Part shown: piece after piece, positions 9,148 through 17,721 of the stretch | Layout of the letters: every line of letters begins with the position of its first letter | Position numbering within the stretch: position 1 is the first letter of the stretch | From: [Enterobacter] lignolyticus SCF1 | Lineage (GTDB): Bacteria; Pseudomonadota; Gammaproteobacteria; Enterobacterales; Enterobacteriaceae | DNA length: 64,000 nucleotides | Direction: 5' to 3' | Assembly: GCF_000164865.1 (NCBI RefSeq) | Contig: NC_014618.1 | Span: 3,906,001 to 3,970,000, forward strand | Notes under the pieces: generated by a model | What the model was told of the DNA's origin: nothing | The model's database searches: none | What the model saw: only the letters and a program-made list of their open reading frames with translations | Program-made: the position numbers and the translations under genes

Positions 9148-10872
9148 TCAGGTTCTCTCCGTTTTGCTCAGCCACATTTCATCCATACCACCGCCGCGAA
9201 TCTGCATCGGATAGACGTGCTCGCTGCCGTCCACCGTCACGTCGACGAACACCAGCCGGTTATTGCGCACCTGCGTGAGCGCCTCCGCCAGCTTGCTCTC
9301 AAGCTCGGCCGGCTTGTCGATGCGGATGCCGACGTGCCCGTAGGCTTCCGCCAGGCGGACAAAATCCGGTAAAGACGCCATGTAGGACTGCGAATGGCGG
9401 CCGGAGTAAATCATATCCTGCCACTGTTTCACCATCCCGAGGTAGCGGTTGTTAAGATTCAGCACCAGCACCGGCAGCTCATACTGCAGCGCGGTGGAAA
9501 GCTCCTGAATGTTCATCTGGATGCTGCCGTCGCCGGTCACGCAGATAACCGTGGCGTCCGGTAGCGCCATTTTGACGCCCAGCGCGGCGGGCAGGCCGAA
9601 GCCCATGGTGCCGAGACCGCCGGAGTTGATCCAGCGGCGCGGCTTATCAAACGCGTAATAGAGCGCGGCGAACATCTGATGCTGCCCGACATCGGAGGTC
9701 ACGTACGCATCGCCATCGGTCAGCCGGCAGATAGTTTCAATGACCGCCTGCGGCTTGATCTTCTCGCTCTGCGTGTCGTACTTCAGGCAATGGCGAGCGC
9801 GCCATTGCTCAATCTGCTGCCACCAGTCGCGAATATCATCCAGCGGCTGCGCCGTGGTTTCCTGCTCCAGCAGCTCCAGCATCTGCTCAAGCACCAGGCG
9901 GGCGTCGCCGACGATAGGCACATCCGCCGCCACGGTTTTCGAAATCGACGTGGGGTCGATGTCGATATGCAGTACAGTCGCCTGCGGGCAATACTTCGCC
10001 AGATTGTTGGTCGTCCGATCGTCAAAACGCACCCCAACGGCAAAAATCACGTCCGAGTTGTGCATCGTCATATTGGCTTCATAGGTACCGTGCATGCCCA
10101 GCATGCCCAGCGCCTGGCGGTGCGTCGCCGGAAAGGCGCCCAGCCCCATCAGCGACGAGGCTACCGGAATATTGAGCGTTTCGACCAGCGTGCGCAGCTG
10201 GGCCTCACAGCGGGCGTTAATCGCCCCGCCGCCGACGTACACCACCGGTTTTTTCGCCGACATCAGCGTTTGCAGCGCCCGCTTAATTTGTCCTTTATGA
10301 CCCGTTGTCGTCGGGTTATAGGAGCGCATGCTGACCGTCTCAGGCCAGACATACGGCAGCTTGTTCGCCGGGTTGAGAATGTCCTTCGGCAGATCCACCA
10401 CCACCGGCCCCGGGCGGCCGCTTGCCGCCAGCCAGAAAGCCTTTTTCAGCACGCCGGGAATATCTTCCGTCTGTTTGACCAGAAAGCTGTGTTTGACCAC
10501 CGGGCGAGAAATACCGACCATGTCGCATTCCTGGAACGCGTCATAACCAATCAGCGACGTCGCCACCTGCCCGGAGAGGATCACCAGCGGGATAGAGTCC
10601 ATATAGGCCGTGGCAATCCCGGTAATCGCGTTCGTCGCCCCCGGACCGGACGTCACCAGCACCACGCCGACCTCGCCGGTCGCACGCGCCAGACCGTCAG
10701 CCATATGCACGGCGGCCTGCTCGTGCCTTACCAGGACGTGATCGATTCCGCCAACGGTGTGCAGCGCATCATAGATATCGAGGACTGCGCCTCCGGGGTA
10801 GCCGAATACCTGCTTTACGCCCTGATCGATAAGCGATCGGACGACCATCTCGGCGCCAGACAACATCTCCAT
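9148..10872 (-). CDS. ilvI: Acetolactate synthase III large (catalytic) subunit
   Basis: Thiamine-diphosphate enzyme condensing pyruvate with pyruvate or 2-oxobutyrate. Its 574 residues equal E. coli IlvI. Visible features are the catalytic glutamate region VRHEQAAVHMADG near residue 48, the FAD-binding middle domain, and the ThDP/Mg motif GDGSIQMNIQEL near residue 440. A good ribosome-binding site (GGAGG) precedes the ATG. In E. coli the operon is controlled by Lrp from an upstream region; here the corresponding stretch is 10873-11207. Confidence 0.98.
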   Translation of the reverse strand: MEMLSGAEMVVRSLIDQGVKQVFGYPGGAVLDIYDALHTVGGIDHVLVRHEQAAVHMADGLARATGEVGVVLVTSGPGATNAITGIATAYMDSIPLVILSGQVATSLIGYDAFQECDMVGISRPVVKHSFLVKQTEDIPGVLKKAFWLAASGRPGPVVVDLPKDILNPANKLPYVWPETVSMRSYNPTTTGHKGQIKRALQTLMSAKKPVVYVGGGAINARCEAQLRTLVETLNIPVASSLMGLGAFPATHRQALGMLGMHGTYEANMTMHNSDVIFAVGVRFDDRTTNNLAKYCPQATVLHIDIDPTSISKTVAADVPIVGDARLVLEQMLELLEQETTAQPLDDIRDWWQQIEQWRARHCLKYDTQSEKIKPQAVIETICRLTDGDAYVTSDVGQHQMFAALYYAFDKPRRWINSGGLGTMGFGLPAALGVKMALPDATVICVTGDGSIQMNIQELSTALQYELPVLVLNLNNRYLGMVKQWQDMIYSGRHSQSYMASLPDFVRLAEAYGHVGIRIDKPAELESKLAEALTQVRNNRLVFVDVTVDGSEHVYPMQIRGGGMDEMWLSKTERT

Positions 10873-11207
10873 GGTTTGCCTCCAGGCTTTAGTTAATGAC
10901 GGCAGAATTCATTTCCGCGCGGTCACACAGCGGAGCGCAACGTCGCCCCGCTGGTTTGTAAATCGCAGCATTTGCTTAACATAACCGCTCGCTATCGGGC
11001 AGGCAATCGACACAGACGCGTATTCCCCACGGCTGAACAGCAGAAAAGAAAACAATAGCGCGGGAAACTGGTGAATAACTTCAGTAATAAGAAAAGAGAA
11101 TAGAAAAAACTCGGGGGATACGGCGGCAGGCAGGAAATCATCCATTTTTCGCCCCGCGCCAGAATGGAGCTCACGGCAATAACAGAATAAAATTCCAGAC
11201 AACAGCG
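10873..11207. other. ilvI upstream control region
   Basis: About 335 bp upstream of ilvI with no supported gene. In E. coli the equivalent stretch holds the ilvIH promoter and multiple Lrp sites. T-rich runs are visible between about 11090 and 11115, but I could not place individual Lrp sites or a clear -35/-10 pair. Confidence 0.45.
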
Positions 11208-11238
11208 GTAAGCCGGAAGATTTTATCTTCCGGCTTAC
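11208..11238 (-). terminator. Long hairpin just after leuO, possible terminator
   Basis: A perfect 14-bp inverted repeat (11208-11221 with 11225-11238) has only a TTT loop and begins 8 bp after the leuO stop. No T-run follows on either strand, so intrinsic termination is uncertain. It may act as an RNA 3'-end stabiliser or with Rho. Confidence 0.55.
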
Positions 11239-11245
11239 GGTTATA

Positions 11246-12217
11246 TCATCCGTGTCGGCAGACGGAAACCAGCAGCTCTTCCATCCACTGATGCCCTTTA
11301 TCCCGGCCGGCGGCCTCATGCCAGGAGAGAAAACAGGTGCGGCTGTTAACCTTCATGGGCAACGGCAGAATTTGCAGCTCGAGCTTTTCGGCGAACGCTT
11401 CCGCCAGCCAGCGCGGCGTCACCGCGACCAGCTGCGTTTGCGAGACCACGTTCAGGACGCTAATTAATGCCATACCCTGATAGGCAATACGGGCCTGTTT
11501 TTCCGCTGTATCATACCAGGGCAGGCTAAATGAGGCGTAGCGATCCAGAGAAACTACCGCGTGCTCTTCGCGATAAATATCGCTTTCTTTCATCGGCCCG
11601 GTAATACGCGGGTGATTCGCGCTTGCCACCAGCACCATTTCATCATGAAATAATGGTACGCAGGCGAACTCGGGACGACGAAACTCCTCATAGCCGATAA
11701 CAAATTCAAGCTCCTGATAACGTAGCTGGTGCTCGGTATTTTGATTAAGCGATGATTTAAATGCCAAATGAATACCGGGCGCCATTTCGCTTACTTTGTT
11801 AATAATCATTGAGGTTAAACGATTATCTAACGGGCTACAAACGCAAAGATTGAATATACGTTCGCTGCTGAAGGGTTCAAATCCGGCGCCCGGTAATTCA
11901 TTTTGTACCAGCTGCAGCGCCTGACGAACGGAGCCAAACAGCTGGTACGCGCGCGCCGTCGGCTGTATTCCCCGGCCGTAGCGCACGAACAGCTCATCGT
12001 TGAACATCACTTTTAAACGAGAAACCGCATTACTCACTGCGGGCTGCGACATCCCTAAGATCTGCGCGGCACGGGTAATGTTCTGCTCCTGCATTACCGC
12101 ATCAAAAACGGTTAATAAGTTTAAATCCACCGCGCGTAATTGCGGGCGGTGGGATTCAGGGCCAGAAACGGTTTGCGGCGTTTCTTTATCGACAACCATA
12201 TCGGACTCCACTGTCAT
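11246..12217 (-). CDS. leuO: LysR-type global regulator LeuO
   Basis: LysR-family regulator that opposes H-NS silencing at many loci. The start at MTVESDMVVDKET is chosen because GGGAG lies 7 nt upstream; it gives 323 residues against 314 in E. coli, the difference being in the poorly conserved N-terminal tail. A farther ATG 14 codons upstream has no such site. The winged helix-turn-helix (about residues 32-92) includes NITRAAQILGMSQPAVSNAV, and the effector domain follows. Divergent from leuLABCD across a 612-bp AT-rich gap, as in E. coli. Confidence 0.96.
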   Translation of the reverse strand: MTVESDMVVDKETPQTVSGPESHRPQLRAVDLNLLTVFDAVMQEQNITRAAQILGMSQPAVSNAVSRLKVMFNDELFVRYGRGIQPTARAYQLFGSVRQALQLVQNELPGAGFEPFSSERIFNLCVCSPLDNRLTSMIINKVSEMAPGIHLAFKSSLNQNTEHQLRYQELEFVIGYEEFRRPEFACVPLFHDEMVLVASANHPRITGPMKESDIYREEHAVVSLDRYASFSLPWYDTAEKQARIAYQGMALISVLNVVSQTQLVAVTPRWLAEAFAEKLELQILPLPMKVNSRTCFLSWHEAAGRDKGHQWMEELLVSVCRHG

Positions 12218-12748
12218 GCTTAACTCCCTTTGCATTAGTGCAGCAATAAATTTTGACAATATGATTTACCATGCATATAAATTCCGCAAAAGAGAAATAA
12301 ATAAAATTAGGAATATATAAAGATACAGCAAAAAAATGAGCACCAGCGCGATTAGCGAGGTGATTTCCTCGCCAAATGATAAATGGCACTTAATGTCGAC
12401 AGTTTAATCATAAACACCATAAATACACAACCACACAAAAAGAACAAAGATATTTAAGTAGTATTAAATTGTGTTTTTTTGGACGCATGCTTCCAGATAA
12501 CAATTTGTGATCAAAACGGCGATCAATTTCTGACAAAAAAATAATTCACATGAATATTTTTATTCATATCATTAAGTTATACATATGGTATTGCGTGACG
12601 TTTCTGACGATAAATACGAACAAATATGGACAGATGCGTCCAAATGTGACAACAGTAAATCCCCGCTAAAATAATCTGCGAAAAAACACCGTCTTCATCA
12701 GCACAATTAGCTAAAGTTACTGGCGCATCGTCACGACAATTGCCGTGA
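12218..12748. other. leuO-leuL divergent AT-rich region
   Basis: About 530 bp without a supported gene and much richer in A and T than its neighbours, especially 12240-12600. In E. coli the equivalent DNA is bound by H-NS and LeuO and takes part in the promoter relay between ilvIH, leuO and leu. No coding frame with a ribosome-binding site was seen. Confidence 0.6.
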
Positions 12749-12794
12749 TTTACCGCGGTAAAAGATTGACATCGATCGGCGTATCCAGTACCAC
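12749..12794 (+). promoter_or_regulatory. leu operon promoter with flanking palindrome
   Basis: A -35 TTGACA (12766-12771) and a weak -10 TACCAC (12789-12794), 17 bp apart, match the position of the E. coli leu promoter. A perfect 14-bp palindrome, TTTACCGCGGTAAA (12749-12762), ends 3 bp before the -35 box. Confidence 0.7.
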
Positions 12795-12829
12795 TAGAAG
12801 CATATCGAATTTCCCTGGAGCATGACGCA

Positions 12830-12910
12830 ATGACTCGCATCACTCGTTTCACCGGCCTACTACTACTAAACGCATCCTCTGTGCGCGGTAGTCTGGTGGG
12901 CGACGTTTAG
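12830..12910 (+). CDS. leuL: leu operon leader peptide
   Basis: A 26-residue peptide, MTRITRFTGLLLLNASSVRG followed by SLVGDV, with GGAG 9 nt before the ATG. Four successive leucine codons are all the rare CTA, as expected of a peptide whose translation senses charged leucine tRNA. It resembles the E. coli leuL peptide around the GLLLLNASS core. The attenuator hairpin starts 28 nt after the stop. Confidence 0.95.
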   Translation: MTRITRFTGLLLLNASSVRGSLVGDV

Positions 12911-12938
12911 CGATAAGTCATCTTCCAGCAAGACAGAA

Positions 12939-12965
12939 AACCCGCGCCTCTGCGCGGGTTTTTTT
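12939..12965 (+). terminator. leu attenuator
   Basis: A 9-bp GC-rich stem (12939-12947 with 12952-12960) has a CTCT loop and is followed by at least seven T residues in all. It lies between leuL and leuA and is the transcription attenuator of the leucine operon. Confidence 0.93.
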
Positions 12966-13009
12966 ATGCTCGTAGCAAGGCGACCTAAGACTGACAAGGA
13001 CCCAAAACC

Positions 13010-14581
13010 ATGAGCCAACAAGTCATTATCTTTGATACGACCTTACGTGACGGTGAGCAGGCATTACAGGCAAGCCTGAGCGTGAAAGAGAAACTGCAGA
13101 TCGCGCTGGCCCTCGAACGTATGGGTGTTGACGTGATGGAAGTCGGTTTTCCGGTCTCCTCGCCGGGCGACTTCGAATCCGTCCAGACCATCGCCCGCAG
13201 CATCAAAAACAGCCGGGTCTGCGGCCTGGCGCGCTGCGTTGAGAAGGACATTGATGTTGCCGCTGAGTCATTAAAGGTCGCTGAAGCTTTCCGTATCCAT
13301 ACGTTTATCGCCACCTCGCCGATGCATATCGCCACCAAGCTGCGCAGCACGCTGGATGACGTTATTGAGCGTGCGGTCTATATGGTGAAACGCGCGCGCA
13401 ACTATACCGACGACGTAGAGTTCTCCTGCGAAGACGCAGGCCGTACGCCGATTGCCGATCTGGCGCGCGTGGTTGAAGCCGCAATCGCCGCAGGCGCCAC
13501 CACCATCAACATCCCGGATACCGTCGGCTACACCATGCCGTTTGAATTCTCCGGGATCATCTCCGGCCTGTATGAGCACGTGCCAAACATTGATAAAGCC
13601 ATTATCTCGGTACATACCCATGACGATCTGGGGCTGGCCGTCGGCAACGCCCTGTCCGCCGTACACGCCGGCGCGCGTCAGGTAGAAGGCGCCATGAACG
13701 GGATCGGCGAGCGCGCAGGCAACTGTTCGCTGGAAGAAGTGATCATGGCGATTAAGGTGCGCAAGGACATTATGAATGTGCACACCCGCATCAACCACCA
13801 CGAAATCTGGCGCACCAGCCAGACGGTCAGCCAGATCTGCAATATGCCGATCCCGGCGAACAAAGCGATTGTCGGCACCGGCGCTTTCGCCCACTCCTCA
13901 GGTATTCACCAGGACGGCGTGCTGAAAAACCGCGAAAACTACGAAATCATGACCCCGGAATCCATCGGCCTGAACCAGGTGCAGCTGAATCTGACCTCCC
14001 GCTCCGGCCGCGCCGCCGTCAAACACCGGATGGACGAAATGGGGTATCAGGAATCCGATTACAGCCTGGATAGCCTGTATGACGCCTTCCTGAAGCTGGC
14101 GGATAAGAAAGGCCAGGTCTTTGATTACGATCTGGAAGCGCTGGCCTTCATTAATAAGCAGCAGGAGGAGCCGGAGCATTTCCGTCTGGACTACTTCAGC
14201 GTGCAGTCGGGCTCTAACGATATCGCCACCGCCTCGGTGAAGCTGGCCTGCGGCGACGAAATTAAAGCCGAAGCCGCAAACGGCAACGGCCCTGTTGACG
14301 CGGTGTATCAGGCGATTAACCGCATCACCCACTACGACATCGAGTTAGTGAAATACGGCCTGACCGCGAAAGGCCACGGCAAAGATGCGCTGGGCCAGGT
14401 CGATATCGTCGCCAACTATAACGGCCGCCGCTTCCACGGCGTCGGTCTGGCGACGGATATCGTTGAATCCTCCGCCAAAGCCATGGTGCACGTGCTGAAC
14501 AACATCTGGCGCGCCGGTGAAGTTGAGAAAGAGCTGCAGCGCAAAGCGCAGAATAAAGAGAACAAAAAGGAAACCGTGTAA
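13010..14581 (+). CDS. leuA: 2-isopropylmalate synthase
   Basis: First committed enzyme of leucine synthesis, condensing 2-oxoisovalerate with acetyl-CoA; inhibited by leucine. It has 523 residues, as in E. coli. The catalytic TIM barrel begins FDTTLRDGEQALQ and contains the metal site VHTHDDLGLAVGN near residue 201; a linker precedes the C-terminal leucine-sensing domain. First structural gene after the attenuator. Its stop shares a base with the leuB start (TAATG), indicating coupled translation. Confidence 0.98.
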   Translation: MSQQVIIFDTTLRDGEQALQASLSVKEKLQIALALERMGVDVMEVGFPVSSPGDFESVQTIARSIKNSRVCGLARCVEKDIDVAAESLKVAEAFRIHTFIATSPMHIATKLRSTLDDVIERAVYMVKRARNYTDDVEFSCEDAGRTPIADLARVVEAAIAAGATTINIPDTVGYTMPFEFSGIISGLYEHVPNIDKAIISVHTHDDLGLAVGNALSAVHAGARQVEGAMNGIGERAGNCSLEEVIMAIKVRKDIMNVHTRINHHEIWRTSQTVSQICNMPIPANKAIVGTGAFAHSSGIHQDGVLKNRENYEIMTPESIGLNQVQLNLTSRSGRAAVKHRMDEMGYQESDYSLDSLYDAFLKLADKKGQVFDYDLEALAFINKQQEEPEHFRLDYFSVQSGSNDIATASVKLACGDEIKAEAANGNGPVDAVYQAINRITHYDIELVKYGLTAKGHGKDALGQVDIVANYNGRRFHGVGLATDIVESSAKAMVHVLNNIWRAGEVEKELQRKAQNKENKKETV

Positions 14582-15672
14582 TGTCGAAGAATTACCATAT
14601 TGCTGTTTTGCCGGGCGACGGTATTGGCCCGGAAGTCATGGCGCAGGCCCTGAAGGTACTGGAAGCGGTTCGCAGTCGTTTTGGTATTCGTATCACCACC
14701 AGCCATTATGATGTGGGCGGTATTGCCATTGATAAGCACGGCACGCCGCTGCCGCAGGCCACCGTTGAAGGCTGTGAAAACGCCGATGCGGTGCTGTTCG
14801 GCTCCGTCGGCGGCCCGAAGTGGGAGCACCTGCCGCCCGCAGAGCAGCCGGAACGCGGCGCGCTGCTGCCGCTGCGTAAGCACTTCAAGCTGTTCTCCAA
14901 CCTGCGTCCGGCAAAGCTGTACCAGGGGCTGGAAGCGTTTTGTCCGCTGCGCGCCGATATCGCCGCCAACGGCTTCGACATTCTGTGCGTGCGCGAACTG
15001 ACCGGCGGTATCTACTTCGGCCAGCCGAAGGGCCGCGAGGGCAGCGGGCAGCACGAGAAGGCGTTTGATACCGAGGTGTATCATCGTTTTGAAATCGAGC
15101 GTATCGCCCGCATCGCGTTTGAGTCGGCGCGTAAGCGTCGCCATAAAGTCACGTCGATTGATAAGGCCAACGTTCTGCAGTCCTCCATTTTGTGGCGCGA
15201 AATCGTCAACGAAATCGCCAAAGAGTATCCGGACGTTCAGCTGTCGCATATGTACATCGACAACGCCACGATGCAGCTGATTAAAGACCCGTCCCAGTTC
15301 GACGTGCTGCTGTGCTCGAACCTGTTCGGCGACATCCTCTCCGACGAGTGCGCGATGATCACCGGCTCCATGGGGATGCTGCCGTCCGCCAGTCTGAACG
15401 AGCAGGGTTTTGGCCTGTATGAGCCGGCAGGCGGCTCGGCGCCGGACATCGCGGGCAAAAACATCGCTAACCCGATTGCGCAGATCCTGTCGCTGGCGCT
15501 GCTGCTGCGCTATAGCCTGGACGCCGCCGATGCGGCGGTCGCGATTGAAAACGCGATTAACCGCGCGTTAGAACAGGGCGTACGCACCGGCGATTTGTCC
15601 CGTGGCGCAGCCGCCGTCAGTACCGATGAAATGGGCGATATCATTGCCCGCTATGTGGCCGAAGGGGTGTAA
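14581..15672 (+). CDS. leuB: 3-isopropylmalate dehydrogenase
   Basis: NAD- and metal-dependent oxidative decarboxylation of 3-isopropylmalate. The 363 residues equal the E. coli enzyme. Visible motifs are LPGDGIGPEV at the N terminus, the catalytic region RELTGGIYFGQPKGR near residue 140, the lysine in SIDKANVLQ, and the signature NLFGDILSDECAMITGS. Overlaps leuA by one base; leuC follows after 2 bp. Confidence 0.98.
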   Translation: MSKNYHIAVLPGDGIGPEVMAQALKVLEAVRSRFGIRITTSHYDVGGIAIDKHGTPLPQATVEGCENADAVLFGSVGGPKWEHLPPAEQPERGALLPLRKHFKLFSNLRPAKLYQGLEAFCPLRADIAANGFDILCVRELTGGIYFGQPKGREGSGQHEKAFDTEVYHRFEIERIARIAFESARKRRHKVTSIDKANVLQSSILWREIVNEIAKEYPDVQLSHMYIDNATMQLIKDPSQFDVLLCSNLFGDILSDECAMITGSMGMLPSASLNEQGFGLYEPAGGSAPDIAGKNIANPIAQILSLALLLRYSLDAADAAVAIENAINRALEQGVRTGDLSRGAAAVSTDEMGDIIARYVAEGV

Positions 15673-15674
15673 TC

Positions 15675-17075
15675 ATGGCAAAGACGCTGTATGAAAAATT
15701 GTTCGACGCCCACGTGGTTTTTGAAGCGCCAGACGAGACGCCTTTACTGTATATCGACCGCCATCTGGTGCATGAGGTGACCTCTCCGCAGGCGTTTGAC
15801 GGCCTGCGCGCCCACAATCGGCCGGTGCGCCAGCCGGGGAAAACCTTTGCCACGATGGACCATAACGTCTCCACGCAGACCAAAGATATTAATGCCTCCG
15901 GCGAAATGGCCCGCATCCAGATGCAGGAGCTCATCAAGAACTGCAGCGAATTCGGCGTCGAGCTGTACGACTTAAACCACCCGTATCAGGGAATTGTCCA
16001 TGTGATGGGCCCTGAGCAGGGCATCACCCTGCCGGGGATGACCATCGTCTGCGGCGACTCCCACACCGCCACCCACGGCGCGTTCGGCGCGCTGGCGTTC
16101 GGTATCGGCACCTCCGAAGTAGAGCACGTGCTGGCGACGCAAACCCTGAAGCAGGGTCGCGCCAAAACCATGAAGATTGAAGTGAAGGGCAAAGCCGCTC
16201 CCGGCATCACGGCGAAAGACATCGTGCTGGCGATCATCGGTAAAACCGGTAGCGCAGGCGGCACCGGCCACGTGGTCGAGTTCTGCGGCGACGCTATCCG
16301 CGCGCTGAGCATGGAAGGCCGTATGACCCTGTGCAATATGGCGATCGAGATGGGCGCCAAAGCGGGTCTGGTGGCGCCGGATGACACGACGTTCAGCTAC
16401 GTGAAAGGCCGTCTGCATGCGCCGAAAGGCCGCGATTTCGACGACGCGGTCAGCTACTGGAAAACCCTGAAGACCGACGATGGCGCGACCTTCGATACCG
16501 TGGTCACGCTGCAGGCGGAAGAGATTGCGCCGCAGGTGACCTGGGGCACCAACCCGGGCCAAGTTATCTCAGTGAATGACGCGATCCCCGACCCGGCCTC
16601 TTTCGCCGATCCGGTCGAGCGCGCCAGCGCCGAAAAAGCGCTGGCCTACATGGGGCTGAAGCCAGGCGTTCCCCTGACCGATGTCGCCATTGATAAGGTG
16701 TTTATCGGCTCCTGCACCAACTCGCGCATCGAGGATCTGCGCGCAGCGGCTGAGATAGCCAAAGGACGTAAAGTTGCGCCAGGCGTTCAGGCGTTAGTCG
16801 TCCCCGGCTCCGGGCCGGTAAAAGCGCAGGCGGAAGCGGAGGGTCTGGATAAGATCTTTATCGAGGCCGGTTTCGAATGGCGCCTGCCGGGCTGCTCCAT
16901 GTGTCTGGCCATGAACAACGACCGCCTGAACCCGGGCGAACGCTGCGCCTCGACCAGCAACCGCAACTTTGAAGGCCGCCAGGGCCGCGGCGGACGCACC
17001 CATCTGGTGAGCCCGGCGATGGCCGCCGCCGCCGCCGTTACCGGCCATTTCGCCGACATTCGCAGCATGAAATAA
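15675..17075 (+). CDS. leuC: 3-isopropylmalate dehydratase large subunit
   Basis: Catalytic 4Fe-4S subunit of isopropylmalate isomerase, paired with LeuD. It has 466 residues. Cluster-ligand cysteines are visible in FIGSCTNSRIEDL (near residue 347) and LPGCSMCLAMN (near residues 407-410), and the substrate-binding GDSHTATHGAFG region lies near residue 128. Immediately follows leuB; leuD starts 10 bp after its stop. Confidence 0.98.
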   Translation: MAKTLYEKLFDAHVVFEAPDETPLLYIDRHLVHEVTSPQAFDGLRAHNRPVRQPGKTFATMDHNVSTQTKDINASGEMARIQMQELIKNCSEFGVELYDLNHPYQGIVHVMGPEQGITLPGMTIVCGDSHTATHGAFGALAFGIGTSEVEHVLATQTLKQGRAKTMKIEVKGKAAPGITAKDIVLAIIGKTGSAGGTGHVVEFCGDAIRALSMEGRMTLCNMAIEMGAKAGLVAPDDTTFSYVKGRLHAPKGRDFDDAVSYWKTLKTDDGATFDTVVTLQAEEIAPQVTWGTNPGQVISVNDAIPDPASFADPVERASAEKALAYMGLKPGVPLTDVAIDKVFIGSCTNSRIEDLRAAAEIAKGRKVAPGVQALVVPGSGPVKAQAEAEGLDKIFIEAGFEWRLPGCSMCLAMNNDRLNPGERCASTSNRNFEGRQGRGGRTHLVSPAMAAAAAVTGHFADIRSMK

Positions 17076-17085
17076 GGAGACCATC

Positions 17086-17691
17086 ATGGCAGAGAAATTT
17101 ACCCAACATACGGGCCTGGTGGTGCCGCTGGATGCCGCGAACGTCGACACCGACGCCATCATCCCGAAGCAGTTCCTGCAGAAAGTCACCCGCACCGGCT
17201 TCGGCGCGCACTTGTTCAACGACTGGCGCTTTCTTGACGACAAGGGCCAGACGCCGAACCCGGAGTTTGTGCTGAACTTCCCGCAGTATAAGGGGGCGTC
17301 GATTCTGCTGGCGCGGGAAAACTTCGGCTGCGGCTCGTCCCGCGAACACGCGCCGTGGGCGCTGACCGACTACGGTTTTAAGGTGGTCATTGCGCCGAGC
17401 TTTGCCGACATCTTTTACGGCAACAGCTTCAACAACCAGCTGCTGCCGGTCACGCTGAGCGAAGCGCAGGTTGATGAGCTGTTCGCCCTGGTGCAGGCCA
17501 CCCCGGGCATCCGCTTTGAGGTGGATCTGGAGGCGGAAGTGGTCCGCGCTGGCGAGAAAACCTACCGCTTCAGCATCGACGCTTTCCGTCGCCACTGCAT
17601 GCTCAACGGCCTGGACAGCATCGGCCTGACGCTGCAGCACGAAGACGCCATCTCGGCCTACGAGAAAAAACAGCCTGCGTTTATGCGCTAA
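17086..17691 (+). CDS. leuD: 3-isopropylmalate dehydratase small subunit
   Basis: Swivelling-domain subunit that completes the LeuCD isomerase. It has 201 residues, the usual length. The conserved motif NFGCGSSREHAPWAL near residue 83 is present, as is TDAIIPKQFL near the N terminus. Last gene of the leucine operon, facing setA across a 30-bp gap that holds a hairpin. Confidence 0.98.
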   Translation: MAEKFTQHTGLVVPLDAANVDTDAIIPKQFLQKVTRTGFGAHLFNDWRFLDDKGQTPNPEFVLNFPQYKGASILLARENFGCGSSREHAPWALTDYGFKVVIAPSFADIFYGNSFNNQLLPVTLSEAQVDELFALVQATPGIRFEVDLEAEVVRAGEKTYRFSIDAFRRHCMLNGLDSIGLTLQHEDAISAYEKKQPAFMR

Positions 17692-17699
17692 AGCTGTAG

Positions 17700-17720
17700 C
17701 CGGGCGGCGATGTCGCCCGG
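17700..17720. terminator. Convergent leuD/setA hairpin
   Basis: A 7-bp stem, CCGGGCG (17700-17706) with CGCCCGG (17714-17720), lies between the converging leuD and setA genes. The T-runs are weak. The sequence around it (GTAGCCGGGCG) also recalls a degenerate REP unit, so either reading is possible. Confidence 0.5.
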
Positions 17721-17721
17721 T

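Noticed and set aside
10909..11319. 136-codon frame across the ilvI upstream region
   Set aside because: Runs into the leuO coding end and through the hairpin; no family resemblance.
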